A DNA stretch of 64,000 nt from Myxococcales bacterium (GCA_003170275.1 PNAM01000088.1:1-64000); one strand, 5' to 3'. Positions 8,583 through 17,319 are shown, counted from the stretch's first letter. A program made the numbers and translations. Notes: generated from the letters alone by a model not told the origin.

Positions 8583-9851
8583 TCAGAGCTTGAGCTCTTC
8601 GTCGATGCGCGCGGAGAAGCGCTCGATCGGCTGCGCACCGACGAGGATGCGGCCGTTGATGAAGAACGTCGGCGTGCCGCTCGCGCCCAGCGCCGCGCCC
8701 TGCTTGGCGTCGTCGTCCACGCGCTGCTTCCATTTGCCACCGTCGAGCGCGGTCTTCCAGCGATCGAGATCGAGCCCGATCGCCGCCGCGTACGCGTCGA
8801 GGTCGGCGCGCTCGAGCCGCTGCTGGTTGGCGAACAGCTTGTCGTGCAGCTCCCAAAACTTGCCCTGCGCGTTGGCCTCGAGCGACGCCTCCGCCGCGAG
8901 GTGCGCGTGATCGTGGAACGGCAGCGGCAGGTGCTTGAACACCAGCCGCACGCGCCCTTTGTACTTCTGCATCACCGTCGCCAGCGTCGCGTTGGCGCGC
9001 GAGCAGAACGGGCACTGGAAGTCCGACCACTCGACGATCGTCACGCGCGCACGCTTCTCGCCGCGAATCGGCGCTCCTCCCAGCTCGATCTTGTGCACGG
9101 TCTTGTCCTCGTCGGCCGCCGGCGAGCCGGGGCGCGCGGGCGGCTCCTCGTACTTCTCCTTGCCGTGCGCGACCAGCACGTCGTACACGTGCGCCGGCTG
9201 CACGCCGGCCTTGAGCGCCTTGTCGGCGGTGACCAGCTCCTCGTCGACCATCGCGGTGAACTTCTCGAGTGGCTGCGCACCGACGAGGATGCGCCCGTTG
9301 ATGAAGAAGGTCGGCGTGCCGTTCGCGCCCACGCGCTTGGCCTCGGCCACGTCGGCCTGGATCACGCCGTCATAGGCCGATCCTTCGCGCGGCTGCGCGA
9401 TGCCCGCCGCGCTGGCGTACTCGGCGAGCGACGGCGCGTCGAGCTTCTGCTGGTTCTTGAACAGCGTGTCATGCAGCTCCCAGAACTTGCCGGCGGTGTG
9501 CGCGGCCATCGCCAGGCGCGCCGCGGGCATGGCGTTGACGTGGAACGGCAGCGGCATGTTCTTCCACACCACGCGCACGTCGTTCGGATATTTCTGCATC
9601 ACCTCGGCGAGCGTCGGCTCGACCCGCGCACAGAACGGACATTGAAAATCCGAGAACTGCACGATGGTCACGCGCGCGTTCGGCGGTCCCTTGACCGGCG
9701 CCGCGGCGCCGAGCGGCAGCCGATAGCGCTCCACCGACGGATCGGGCGCGAAGCTGCCCTGGGCCTTGTTGGTCTTCGGCGTGGTCGAATCCGCTCGGCC
9801 CAGCGCAGCGACCAGCAGGAACGCGGCAATCATTCCAAGGCGAATGCGCAT
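8583..9851 (-). CDS. Two-domain DsbA-like thiol oxidoreductase
   Basis: A 422-aa exported protein: signal peptide (residues 1-20) then two tandem Thioredoxin_4/DsbA-type modules. Active sites are C71-P-F-C74 and C280-P-F-C283, each within FQCPFC, and each module ends with a cis-Pro loop GTPTFFINGRILVGAQP. The only cysteines are the four in the CxxC motifs. The linker around 235-255 is Pro/Ala-rich. Ribosome site GGGGAG is 6 bases before the ATG. It lies directly downstream of the terminator that follows the four-domain paralogue, so it may depend on readthrough or its own promoter. Function: periplasmic disulfide formation, isomerisation or reduction; direction not readable from sequence. Confidence 0.88.
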   Translation of the reverse strand: MRIRLGMIAAFLLVAALGRADSTTPKTNKAQGSFAPDPSVERYRLPLGAAAPVKGPPNARVTIVQFSDFQCPFCARVEPTLAEVMQKYPNDVRVVWKNMPLPFHVNAMPAARLAMAAHTAGKFWELHDTLFKNQQKLDAPSLAEYASAAGIAQPREGSAYDGVIQADVAEAKRVGANGTPTFFINGRILVGAQPLEKFTAMVDEELVTADKALKAGVQPAHVYDVLVAHGKEKYEEPPARPGSPAADEDKTVHKIELGGAPIRGEKRARVTIVEWSDFQCPFCSRANATLATVMQKYKGRVRLVFKHLPLPFHDHAHLAAEASLEANAQGKFWELHDKLFANQQRLERADLDAYAAAIGLDLDRWKTALDGGKWKQRVDDDAKQGAALGASGTPTFFINGRILVGAQPIERFSARIDEELKL

Positions 9852-9866
9852 GAAAGTCTCCCCATG

Positions 9867-9903
9867 AAAAAAAGGCCGGGACCCGAATGACCAGGTCCCG
9901 GCC
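9867..9903 (-). terminator. Rho-independent terminator
   Basis: Perfect 10-bp stem (9874-9883 GGCCGGGACC against 9894-9903) with a 10-base loop, followed on the minus strand by seven Ts (9873-9867). It sits between the four-domain and the two-domain DsbA-like genes, 16 bases after the stop of the former. Confidence 0.88.
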
Positions 9904-9919
9904 TCGATACGTGCGCTGC

Positions 9920-12532
9920 TTAGTGCTTCTTCTTCAGCTCCTCGTCGATGATCGACGCGAAGCTCTCGAACGGCATCGCCCCGGCGATCTTCTTGCCGTT
10001 GATGAAGAAGGTCGGCGTGCCGAAGCCGCCGCCGCCGAGCCCATTGGCGTAGGCGACGTCGGCAGCGACCGCGGTCTTGAACTTGTTGCCGTCCAGATCC
10101 GCCTTGAACTTCTCCACGTTCAGCCCGATCTCCTGCGCGTACTTCTCGAGGTCGGGCCGGTTGAGCGCCTGCTGGTTGGCGAACAGCTTGTCGTGCATCT
10201 CCCAGAACTTGCCCTGCTCATTGGCCGCCATCGAGGCCTCGGCGGCTAGCTGCGCGTGATCGTGGAACGGCAGCGGATACTGCCGGAAGGCCAACCGCAC
10301 CTTGCCCTTGTACTTCTCCTCGATCTGCTTGACCGTCGGCACCACGCGCGAGCAGAACGGGCACTGGAAGTCCGAGAACTCGACGATCTGCACGGGCGCC
10401 GACTTCGGCCCGACCGCCGGCGCGTTGCCCGCATCGACCTTGTAGACCGTCTTGTCCTCGGCCGGAGCACCCTGCGGCGCCTGCGCCGGCGCGGCCGCCA
10501 CTTCGGCCTTGGCGTCCTTCATCATCGCGTCGTAGAGCTTGGCCGCCGGCGTGCCCTTCTTCATGAGCGCGTCCGCGTTCTTCAGCTCCTCGTCGATCTT
10601 GGCCTTGAACGCCTCGAACGGCTGCGCGCCGACGAACGGCTTGCCGTTGATGAAGAACGAGGGTGTGCCGCGCGCGCCGATCTTGTTGCCCTCGGCCTGC
10701 TCGGCGTCGACCTTCTGCTTCCACTTGCCCGAGTCCAGGTCGGACTTGAACTTCTCCATGTTCAGGCCGATCTCGCCCGCGTACTTCTCCAGGGCCGGGC
10801 GCTCGAGCGCGGTCTGGTTGGTGAACAGCTTCTTGTGCATCTCCCAGAACTTGCCCTGCGCCTTGGCCGCCAGCGCCGCCTCGGCCGCCAGGTGCGCGTT
10901 GTTGTGGAACGGCAGCGGTAGCTGCTTGAACGCCACGCGCACGGTGTCCTTGTACGCCTCCATCACCTTGTCGACGGTCGGCTCGACGCGGCCGCAGAAC
11001 GGGCACTGGAAGTCCGAGAACTCGACGATGGTCACCTTGGCGACCTTGGCGCCCTTGACCGGCGCGTCCCCGACGATCGCCCGGTAGACGGTGTTGTTGT
11101 CCGGCTCACCGGGGCGCGCCGCCGCCGCTGCTGCCGGCGCCTGATCGGCCTTGTCCTTGCCGTCCTTGGTCAGCTCGGCGTACAGGTCGGCCGGCTTGAC
11201 GCCGCGCTTGAGCGCCGCGTTGGCCGTTTCGATCTCCTTGTCGATCACCGCCTTGAACTGCTCGACCGGCTGCGCGCCACGGAGCGGGCGGCCGTTGATG
11301 AAGAACGACGGCGTGCCGCGCGCGCCCAGCCGCTCGGCGAGCGCCATGTCTTCCTTGATCGACGGCTCGGCCTTCTTCGCCGTGATCGCCGCCTTCCACT
11401 TGTTGATGTTGAGGCCGAGCTCGTTCGCATACTTCTCGTAGGTCGCGTCGTCGAGGTGCGCCTGATCCGCGAAGATCTTGTCGTGCATCTCCCAGAACTT
11501 GCCCTGCTCACCGGCCGCCATCGCCGCCATCGCCGCGGGCGTCGCGTTGGGGTGGAACGGCAGCGGGTTGTTCTTCCACACCACGCGGATGTCCTTGCCG
11601 TAGTCCTTCTCGATCTGGGTGACGGTCGGCTCGACGCGCGAGCAGAACGGGCACTGGAAGTCCGAGAACTGCACGACGGTGACCTTGGCGGTCTTGGAGC
11701 CGCGCTCGGGCGAGCTGCCCACCGGCACCTTGTAGACCGCGGCCGGATCGGCCGTCGCAGGCTGCGCCGGCTTGGGCGGCTGGTTGGCGTCGGCGACGGC
11801 GGCGCCCGGCTTGGCGTTGCGAGTCAGCGCGTCGTACACCTGCCCGGCGGCGACGCCGGCGTTGATCGCCTTGGTGGCGTTGGCGATCTCTTCGTCGATC
11901 ACCTTCTTGAACGCCTCGAACGGCTGCGCGCCGGAGAGCGGGCGGCCGTTGATGAAGAACGACGGCGTGCCACGCGCGCCGAACTTGGCGGCCTCATCCT
12001 GATCGGCCTTGATCGCCGCGGTGTACTTCGGCGTGTCGAGCGCTTCCTTGACCTTGGCCGCGTCGAGCCCGAGCTCGCCCGCGTACTTCTCCAGGCTCGC
12101 GCGATCGAGCGCCTGCTGGTTCTTGAACAGCTTGTCGTGCGCCTCCCAGAACTTGCCCTTCTCGTTGGCGGCCAGCGCGATCTGCGCCGCCGGGGTGGCG
12201 TTCTGGTGGAACGGCAGCGGGTTGTTCTTCCACGCCACGCGGATGTCCTTGCCGTAGGTCTTCATGATCTGATCGACCGTCGGCTCGACGCGCGAGCAGA
12301 ACGGGCACTGGAAGTCGGAGAACTCGACGATGGTGACCTTGGCCTTTTCCGAGCCCTTGACCGGCGCGTTGCCGACTGGCACGTGGTAGCGATCGACGCT
12401 CGGATCGGGAACCGCCGCGGCGGGAATGACCGCCAGCGGTGCGTCGCCGTGGGCGCCTTGCATGTAACCGCCGAGGAAATACCCGACGGCGAGCGAGACC
12501 AACATTCCGATGATGGCTGTACCTTTGCTCAT
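9920..12532 (-). CDS. Four-domain (tandem) DsbA-like thiol oxidoreductase
   Basis: An 870-aa protein with an N-terminal hydrophobic segment (residues 6-24) that may be an anchor, then four consecutive DsbA/Thioredoxin_4 modules of about 215 aa. The active sites are C76/C79, C294/C297, C510/C513 and C724/C727, all CPFC in the context FSDFQCPFC. Each module has the cis-Pro loop GTP(S/T)FFING. No other cysteine exists in the protein. Ala/Pro-rich linkers near 245-265, 460-480 and 675-692 separate modules. Ribosome site AGGAAAGG precedes the ATG. Typical DsbA has one module, so a string of four is unusual. It probably handles periplasmic disulfides; the genes just upstream encode secreted proteins with conserved cysteines. 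Confidence 0.9.
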   Translation of the reverse strand: MSKGTAIIGMLVSLAVGYFLGGYMQGAHGDAPLAVIPAAAVPDPSVDRYHVPVGNAPVKGSEKAKVTIVEFSDFQCPFCSRVEPTVDQIMKTYGKDIRVAWKNNPLPFHQNATPAAQIALAANEKGKFWEAHDKLFKNQQALDRASLEKYAGELGLDAAKVKEALDTPKYTAAIKADQDEAAKFGARGTPSFFINGRPLSGAQPFEAFKKVIDEEIANATKAINAGVAAGQVYDALTRNAKPGAAVADANQPPKPAQPATADPAAVYKVPVGSSPERGSKTAKVTVVQFSDFQCPFCSRVEPTVTQIEKDYGKDIRVVWKNNPLPFHPNATPAAMAAMAAGEQGKFWEMHDKIFADQAHLDDATYEKYANELGLNINKWKAAITAKKAEPSIKEDMALAERLGARGTPSFFINGRPLRGAQPVEQFKAVIDKEIETANAALKRGVKPADLYAELTKDGKDKADQAPAAAAAARPGEPDNNTVYRAIVGDAPVKGAKVAKVTIVEFSDFQCPFCGRVEPTVDKVMEAYKDTVRVAFKQLPLPFHNNAHLAAEAALAAKAQGKFWEMHKKLFTNQTALERPALEKYAGEIGLNMEKFKSDLDSGKWKQKVDAEQAEGNKIGARGTPSFFINGKPFVGAQPFEAFKAKIDEELKNADALMKKGTPAAKLYDAMMKDAKAEVAAAPAQAPQGAPAEDKTVYKVDAGNAPAVGPKSAPVQIVEFSDFQCPFCSRVVPTVKQIEEKYKGKVRLAFRQYPLPFHDHAQLAAEASMAANEQGKFWEMHDKLFANQQALNRPDLEKYAQEIGLNVEKFKADLDGNKFKTAVAADVAYANGLGGGGFGTPTFFINGKKIAGAMPFESFASIIDEELKKKH

Positions 12533-12552
12533 GGCATTAAGCCTTTCCTAAA

Positions 12553-12590
12553 TGGTGCGGATGCACCAAACCGATGGTGCGTACGCACAC
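12553..12590. promoter_or_regulatory. Tandem dyad operators upstream of the four-domain DsbA-like gene
   Basis: Two near-identical dyads lie 22 bp apart: TGGTGCGGATGCACCA (12553-12568) and TGGTGCGTACGCACAC (12575-12590; GTGCGTACGCAC is a perfect palindrome). They are 21-58 bases upstream of the ATG at 12532, where a repressor or activator dimer would control transcription. The two-helical-turn spacing suggests cooperative binding. The regulator is not identified. Confidence 0.55.
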
Positions 12591-12626
12591 AACCTTGAAT
12601 CTGCTTCTACTTGGGAATTCGGAGAG

Positions 12627-13148
12627 CTAGGCGGCGCGAGGGGGTCGTTCGACGCGCGGCAGGAGCGCCTGGGCCGGCCGCAGATCGCGCGACCCGGGCA
12701 GCAGTGAGGACGTGAGCACGATCGAGAGATCGAGTTGCTGGAGCGCGATCAGGCTGCCGTCGGAGATCGGACGGGCGGCGGAGCGCATCGGCGAGGAGTC
12801 GTGGCTGCAGCGGAACCCGTCGCACATGCGCGCGGGCACGCCGTCGTGGGCGGCGCGCAGCACGGGTTGGCCGACGCCGGGCGGGGTGGGCTTGGGCATG
12901 TCGCACGAGCCGATCATCTCGCCCACCCACTGGCTCATGCCCGGATCGTTGCAGTCGATGAGCGCCGGCGCGGGCGCGGGCGGCTCACTGCACGCGACGC
13001 CCTCGAGCAACGGCTGCGCGGGCTTGGCGACGTCGTCGAGCGCGTCGGCGCAGGCGGCCTCGTCGTAGGTGCTCGCCATGGGCAGCAACGACGGCGCAGG
13101 GAGCGCCGACGTCACCGCCGCGAGGACCAACGAGCCAGCCCAGAGCAT
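12627..13148 (-). CDS. Small secreted Cys-containing protein, unknown function
   Basis: A 173-aa protein with a short N-terminal hydrophobic segment (LWAGSLVLAAVTSALPAPS) that looks like a signal peptide. The mature part has six cysteines in pairs (AAC...GVAC, DC...SC, MC...RC) and is Pro-rich in the middle (PPAPAPA). No family is recognised. It lies between the five DctP-like genes (52-base gap) and the four-domain DsbA-like gene, on the same strand. The six Cys make it a plausible disulfide client of those oxidoreductases; that is inference from position and composition. Confidence 0.6.
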   Translation of the reverse strand: MLWAGSLVLAAVTSALPAPSLLPMASTYDEAACADALDDVAKPAQPLLEGVACSEPPAPAPALIDCNDPGMSQWVGEMIGSCDMPKPTPPGVGQPVLRAAHDGVPARMCDGFRCSHDSSPMRSAARPISDGSLIALQQLDLSIVLTSSLLPGSRDLRPAQALLPRVERPPRAA

Positions 13149-13200
13149 CGCCCAAAGGATACAGCGCGGCGGCGCGTTTGCAAGCCGCCGGCCTCATACC

Positions 13201-14223
13201 TCATTTAGATGACTGGGTGTGCTCCGCTCGATAGTCGGCCAGGATCACCAGCACGCGCTGGAGCAGGTCGGCGCGGATCAGCCGCTCGCCCAGGCGATCG
13301 CGGACCGTGCGCGCAGCGGAGAGGAACTCCGCGCGCAGCGCCTCGCTCACCGGCGTCGTCTTCAGCCCCTGCTTCTCGAACAGGCCGCCGAGCAGCGCGT
13401 CGTCGATCTGCCGGCCGGCTTCGCCCATGCGCAGCGCGAACTTGACGGCGGCCGAGCGCACCGACTGCTGGTGCTCGACGGGCAGGCGATCCCACGCGCG
13501 GTTGGCCACCACCAGGCAGCCCCACACCAACGCCAGCCGGAGCTTCAACAGATAGTGCGCGCGCGTATACCACTGAAACGCGAGCGCGGCGGTGGGGATG
13601 ACCAGGAAGCCGTCGACGCGGTGATCGTCGTAGGCGGCAGCGCCCTCGGTGAGCGGCAGCGAGACGGTCTTCAGCCCGAGCTCGGGATCGGTGAGCTTGG
13701 CCGGCCAGTCGAGGTCCCAGCGCCACATGCGCGTCTTGCGCAGCTCGTCGAGCGTGCGGATGGGCGCGCGCGAGAGCACCATCTCCTGCCCGAGCGCCGT
13801 CGACGACAAGTGAACGAACCCGGCGGCGCGGAACTCCTCGTCGAAGGTCGGCTTGAGCCGGCTGAGCACGTGCGCCGCTTCGTCGCGGTTGGCAAACAGC
13901 CCGGGCACGCGCATCATCGCCATCGACGGCGACGCCTTCATGCACAGCGGGCCGCCGGAGCCGGCGCCGTCGAGCTGGCCGCGCTCGATGCGGCCGAGCA
14001 TCTCGACGTCGTCGCCGGCGATGCCGCCGAAGTACCACTTGAGCCTGACCTCGCCCTTGGTGGCGATCTCGACGTCGCGGCTCAGCGCGCGCGCCTCGCG
14101 GGCCCACGAGGTGCCGTCGGGCGCGACGGTGCCGATGCGCAGGATGTACTTGGGCTCGGCGTGCGCGCCCGTCGACAAGCTCAAAAGGAGCGGCAGCACG
14201 AGGAAATGACGCGCGCGCATCAT
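13201..14223 (-). CDS. DctP-like TRAP-type substrate-binding protein, paralogue 5 of 5
   Basis: About 340 aa: signal peptide ending at TGAHA, then the TRAP/DctP periplasmic binding fold. Seen motifs: PDGTSWAREA near the N-terminus, WYFGGIAGDDVEM, GQLDGAGSGGPLC, a typical DctP core LGLKTVSLPLTEGAAAYDDHRVDGF, and a C-terminal ILADYRAEH helix shared by the paralogues. The mature protein has exactly two Cys (GGPLC and VWGC). Start ATG 14223 overlaps the upstream stop and has GGAG in front; a second ATG follows immediately. A hairpin at 13167-13190 lies just after the stop. No DctQ/DctM membrane subunits are present, so it may be a sensor or soluble carrier rather than a classic transporter part. 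Confidence 0.82.
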   Translation of the reverse strand: MMRARHFLVLPLLLSLSTGAHAEPKYILRIGTVAPDGTSWAREARALSRDVEIATKGEVRLKWYFGGIAGDDVEMLGRIERGQLDGAGSGGPLCMKASPSMAMMRVPGLFANRDEAAHVLSRLKPTFDEEFRAAGFVHLSSTALGQEMVLSRAPIRTLDELRKTRMWRWDLDWPAKLTDPELGLKTVSLPLTEGAAAYDDHRVDGFLVIPTAALAFQWYTRAHYLLKLRLALVWGCLVVANRAWDRLPVEHQQSVRSAAVKFALRMGEAGRQIDDALLGGLFEKQGLKTTPVSEALRAEFLSAARTVRDRLGERLIRADLLQRVLVILADYRAEHTQSSK

Positions 14224-15242
14224 TTCGCGCTCCGGTGCTCGGCGCGATAGTCGGCGAGCATCGCCAGCACCTGCTGCAGGAGCTGGGGGGGCACCAGCTT
14301 CTCGCCCAGCCGATCGCGCGCGACGCGTGCGGCGGCGAGGAAGTCGTTGCGCAACGCGGTCGATACCGGGTTGCGGACCACGCCCTGTTTTTCGAACAGC
14401 CCGCCGAGCAGCGTGTCGTCCAGCTGGCGGCCGGCCTCCTCGATGCGCGCGCTCAGCTTGGCGCCGGCGGCGCGCAGCAGGTTCTGGTGCTCGACCGGTA
14501 GGCGGTCGAACGAGCGCGCGGTGATGAACGCGCAGCCCCACAGGTACGAGGTGTGCAGATCGGTGAGGTACAACGAGCGCGAGAACCACTGGAACGCGAG
14601 CGCCGCCGACGGGATGGCGAAGAACCCGTCGACGCGCTGCTCGTCGAACGCGCGCCCCGCCTCCTCGAGCGGCAGCGCGACCACGTTCATGCCGAGCTGG
14701 CGCGCGCTCAGCAGCCCCAGTTGGTCGAGGTCCCATCGCCACAGCCGAGCGCGTTTGAGATCGTCGAAGGTGCGCACCGGTTGGCGCGAGAACACCACCT
14801 CGGGCCCGAGCCCCGACAGGCTGAGCAGCACGTGACCCGACTGGCGGAACTCCTGCTCGAGCGTGGGCGCCAGGCGTCCGAGCACGTAGGCGCCCTCGTC
14901 GCGATTCTGGAACACGCCCGCCACGCGCATCACGCGCATCGACGGCGCGAGCTGCTGGCACAACATGCCGCCCGACGCGCCGCCGTCCAGCTGGCCGCGC
15001 CGCACGCGCTCACCGACCTGCACGTCGTCGCCGGCGATGCCGCCGAAGAACCACTTCACCTGCACCTCGCCGTGCGAGAGCGTGTCGACCTCGCGCGAAA
15101 ACGCGCGGATCTCGCGCGCCCACGAGGTCCCGTCGGGCGCGACGGTGGCCATGCGCAGCACGTACTTCGGCGCGGCGGCGGCCGGGCGGCACAGCGCGAG
15201 CGCGAGCGCGAGCGCGAGCGTGGCGAGGCGCAGGGCCATCAT
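14220..15242 (-). CDS. DctP-like TRAP-type substrate-binding protein, paralogue 4 of 5
   Basis: About 340 aa, same architecture as its neighbours. The signal peptide contains a run of ALALALALAL encoded by a hexanucleotide repeat (15194-15220). Motifs: PDGTSWAREI, WFFGGIAGDDVQV, GQLDGGASGGMLC, LGMNVVALPLEEAGRAFDEQRVDGF, and C-terminal MLADYRAEH. Exactly two cysteines remain after signal cleavage (GGMLC, LWGC). Its ATGATG start overlaps the stop of paralogue 3 and its stop overlaps the start of paralogue 5, so translation is coupled along the array. The ligand is unknown. Confidence 0.82.
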   Translation of the reverse strand: MMALRLATLALALALALCRPAAAAPKYVLRMATVAPDGTSWAREIRAFSREVDTLSHGEVQVKWFFGGIAGDDVQVGERVRRGQLDGGASGGMLCQQLAPSMRVMRVAGVFQNRDEGAYVLGRLAPTLEQEFRQSGHVLLSLSGLGPEVVFSRQPVRTFDDLKRARLWRWDLDQLGLLSARQLGMNVVALPLEEAGRAFDEQRVDGFFAIPSAALAFQWFSRSLYLTDLHTSYLWGCAFITARSFDRLPVEHQNLLRAAGAKLSARIEEAGRQLDDTLLGGLFEKQGVVRNPVSTALRNDFLAAARVARDRLGEKLVPPQLLQQVLAMLADYRAEHRSAK

Positions 15243-16306
15243 CGACCCGGCGTTTCGCGCGCGGGTGCAGGCAGCTCGGCCTCGCGGTGCTCGGAGCGAT
15301 AGTCGGCGAGCATGGCCAGCACCTGCTGCAGCGTCGCGCCCGGCACCAGCTTGTCGCCCAGGCGCTCGCGGGCGAGGCGCGCGGCGGCGAGAAACTCCGA
15401 GCGCATGGAGTCGGCGGGCTGGGTGAGCTTGATGCCCTGCTTCTGGAACACCCCGCCGAGCAGCGTCTCGTCCTGCTGGCGGCCGACCTCGTCGATGCGC
15501 GCGCCGGCCTTGGCGCCTGCCGCGCGGAACGCCTGCTGCTCCTCGAGCGTGAGCCGCTCGAACGCGCGGTTGGAGACCGCCAGGCAGCCGTACGAATAGC
15601 CGATCGGCAGGCTGAGCACGTAGCGCACCAGCGACGACCACTGGAACGCCAGCGCGCCCGAGGGATTGACGATCATCCCGTCGACCTTGCCCTCTTCGTA
15701 CATGCGGCCCGCCTCGTCGAGCGAGCCGGTCACCGTGTTGAAGCCGAGCTCGTTGTCGAGCAGCAGCCCGCGATCGTCGATGCTGACGTGGAAGATGCGC
15801 GTCTTGCGCAGCTCGTCGAGCGTGCGGATCGGCGAGCGCGAGAACACCAGGTCGGGGCCGAGGCCGGTGGCGGCGACGTAGACGAAGCCGTTCTCGAGGA
15901 ACTCCGCCTCGATGGTGGACTTGAAGCGGTTCATCACGTGCGACGCTTCGTCGCGGCTGTTGAACACGCCGCGCACGTTGACCACCCGCATAGTCGGCGA
16001 GATCGCCTGGCACAGGTCACCGCCCGAGGCTGCGCCGTCGAGCTGGCCGCGACGAATGCGGTCGGCGAGCTGGCGCTCGTCACCGGCGATGCCGCCGAAG
16101 AACCACTTCACCTCCACCGCGCCCTTGGTGGCGGCGCCGACGTCGCGGCCGATCGCGCGCAGCTCGCGCGCCCAGGCGGTGCCGTCGGGCGCGGCGGTAG
16201 CCAGGCGGATCACCGTCCGGCGCCACTGCTCGCTGCGCGCCGCGCCGCCGGCAGCGACGGCAATCGCGACGGCGAACGCCAACCACGCTGCGCGCGCGCG
16301 CCTCAC
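15239..16306 (-). CDS. DctP-like TRAP-type substrate-binding protein, paralogue 3 of 5
   Basis: About 355 aa from GTG 16306, which overlaps the stop of paralogue 2 (GTGA). Signal peptide AWLAFAVAIAVAAGG. Motifs: PDGTAWAREL, WFFGGIAGDERQL, GQLDGAASGGDLC, LGFNTVTGSLDEAGRMYEEGKVDGM, AFQW and C-terminal MLADYRSEH followed by an extra short tail. Two conserved cysteines (GGDLC, SYGC). The binding-core segment is the most divergent around FHVSIDDRGLLL, where the others have WRWD-type sequence, so its ligand may differ. Confidence 0.82.
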   Translation of the reverse strand: MRRARAAWLAFAVAIAVAAGGAARSEQWRRTVIRLATAAPDGTAWARELRAIGRDVGAATKGAVEVKWFFGGIAGDERQLADRIRRGQLDGAASGGDLCQAISPTMRVVNVRGVFNSRDEASHVMNRFKSTIEAEFLENGFVYVAATGLGPDLVFSRSPIRTLDELRKTRIFHVSIDDRGLLLDNELGFNTVTGSLDEAGRMYEEGKVDGMIVNPSGALAFQWSSLVRYVLSLPIGYSYGCLAVSNRAFERLTLEEQQAFRAAGAKAGARIDEVGRQQDETLLGGVFQKQGIKLTQPADSMRSEFLAAARLARERLGDKLVPGATLQQVLAMLADYRSEHREAELPAPARETPGR

Positions 16307-17319
16307 TTGACGCGCTCTCGATGCTCGGCGCGGTAGTCGGCGACCAGGGTCCCGACGCGCGCGCGCAGGCTCGCCGGCACGAGCTGCTCCTCCAGCTTGT
16401 CGCGCGCCGCGCGTGCGGCCCCGAACAGCTCGCTGCGCAGCGCGTCGCTCGGCTGCTGCAGGCGCACACCCTTCTTCTGGAACACACCGCCGAACAGCTG
16501 CTCGTCGGTCTTCACGCCGATCTCGGTGAAGCGCACGCCGGCCTGCACGGCGGCGGCGCGCACCGCCTGCTGGTGCTCGGGCGAGAGCTTGTCGAACGAC
16601 TTCGAGGTGGCGACCAGGCAGCCCGCCAGGTAACCGAGGCGCACGTCGAGCAGGTTCGGCGCGCGCGGCAAGAGCTGGAACGCCAGCGCGGCCGCCGAGG
16701 TCACCACGAACCCGTCGAGCTTCCCGTCGTCGAAGGCGCGCGCCGCCTGCTCGACGGGGAGCGCCACCGCGGGCAGCCCCATCTCCTTGGACATCGCGAT
16801 CACCACCTGATCGCCCTCCCAGCGCCACAGCCGCAAGCGGCGCAGCTCACCGAGCGAGCGCGCCGGCGCGCGCGTGAAGAACACGTCGGGGCCGAGCACG
16901 CTGGTCGCGAGCAGCGCGTAGCCGGATCTTTGGAACTCATCGGCGAAGGTGCCGTTGAGCCGCTGAAGGACGTGATTGGCCTCGCCCACGCTCTCGAACT
17001 CGCCGAGCATGCGCAGCGCGCGCATCGAAGGCGACAGGCGCTGGCACACCAGCCCGCCCACCGTGCCGTCGAGTTGGCCGCGGCGGATGCGCTCCTCGAC
17101 CTCGAGCTCGGTGCCGGCGATTGCGCTCAGGTACAGCTTGATCGCCACCTCGCCGTTGCTCGCGGCGGCGACGTCGGCGGCGAAGCGCTTGAGCTCCTGC
17201 GCCCAGGCGGTGCCCTCGGGCGCCACCGCGGCCAGGCGCAGCACATGCTTGGGCTCGGCGCGCGCGGCGGTCGCGACGCACAAGAGGGCCGAAAGGACCG
17301 ACAGGCGCGCGCGCGACAT
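16303..17319 (-). CDS. DctP-like TRAP-type substrate-binding protein, paralogue 2 of 5 (divergent)
   Basis: About 338 aa from ATG 17319, overlapping the stop of paralogue 1. Signal peptide ending ATAARA. It keeps PEGTAWAQEL, GQLDGTVGGLVC, LGPDVFFTRAPARSL, LPAVALPVEQAARAFDDGKLDGF and C-terminal LVADYRAEH, plus both conserved cysteines (GGLVC, LAGC). It departs from the other four in two places: the GGIAGDD loop is SAIAGTE, and the conserved AFQW becomes AFQLLP. These changes fall in likely ligand-facing loops, so it may bind another ligand or none. Confidence 0.82.
   Translation of the reverse strand: MSRARLSVLSALLCVATAARAEPKHVLRLAAVAPEGTAWAQELKRFAADVAAASNGEVAIKLYLSAIAGTELEVEERIRRGQLDGTVGGLVCQRLSPSMRALRMLGEFESVGEANHVLQRLNGTFADEFQRSGYALLATSVLGPDVFFTRAPARSLGELRRLRLWRWEGDQVVIAMSKEMGLPAVALPVEQAARAFDDGKLDGFVVTSAAALAFQLLPRAPNLLDVRLGYLAGCLVATSKSFDKLSPEHQQAVRAAAVQAGVRFTEIGVKTDEQLFGGVFQKKGVRLQQPSDALRSELFGAARAARDKLEEQLVPASLRARVGTLVADYRAEHRERVK

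Noticed and set aside
8379-9890. Plus-strand frame of 503 codons
   Set aside because: Antisense of aroF and the two-domain DsbA-like gene; composition typical of GC-rich shadow frames.
9920-12532. CRISPR-like or tandem DNA repeats
   Set aside because: The repeated segments are protein-coding DsbA-like modules about 650 bases apart, not short repeats with spacers. No CRISPR array is seen anywhere in the window.
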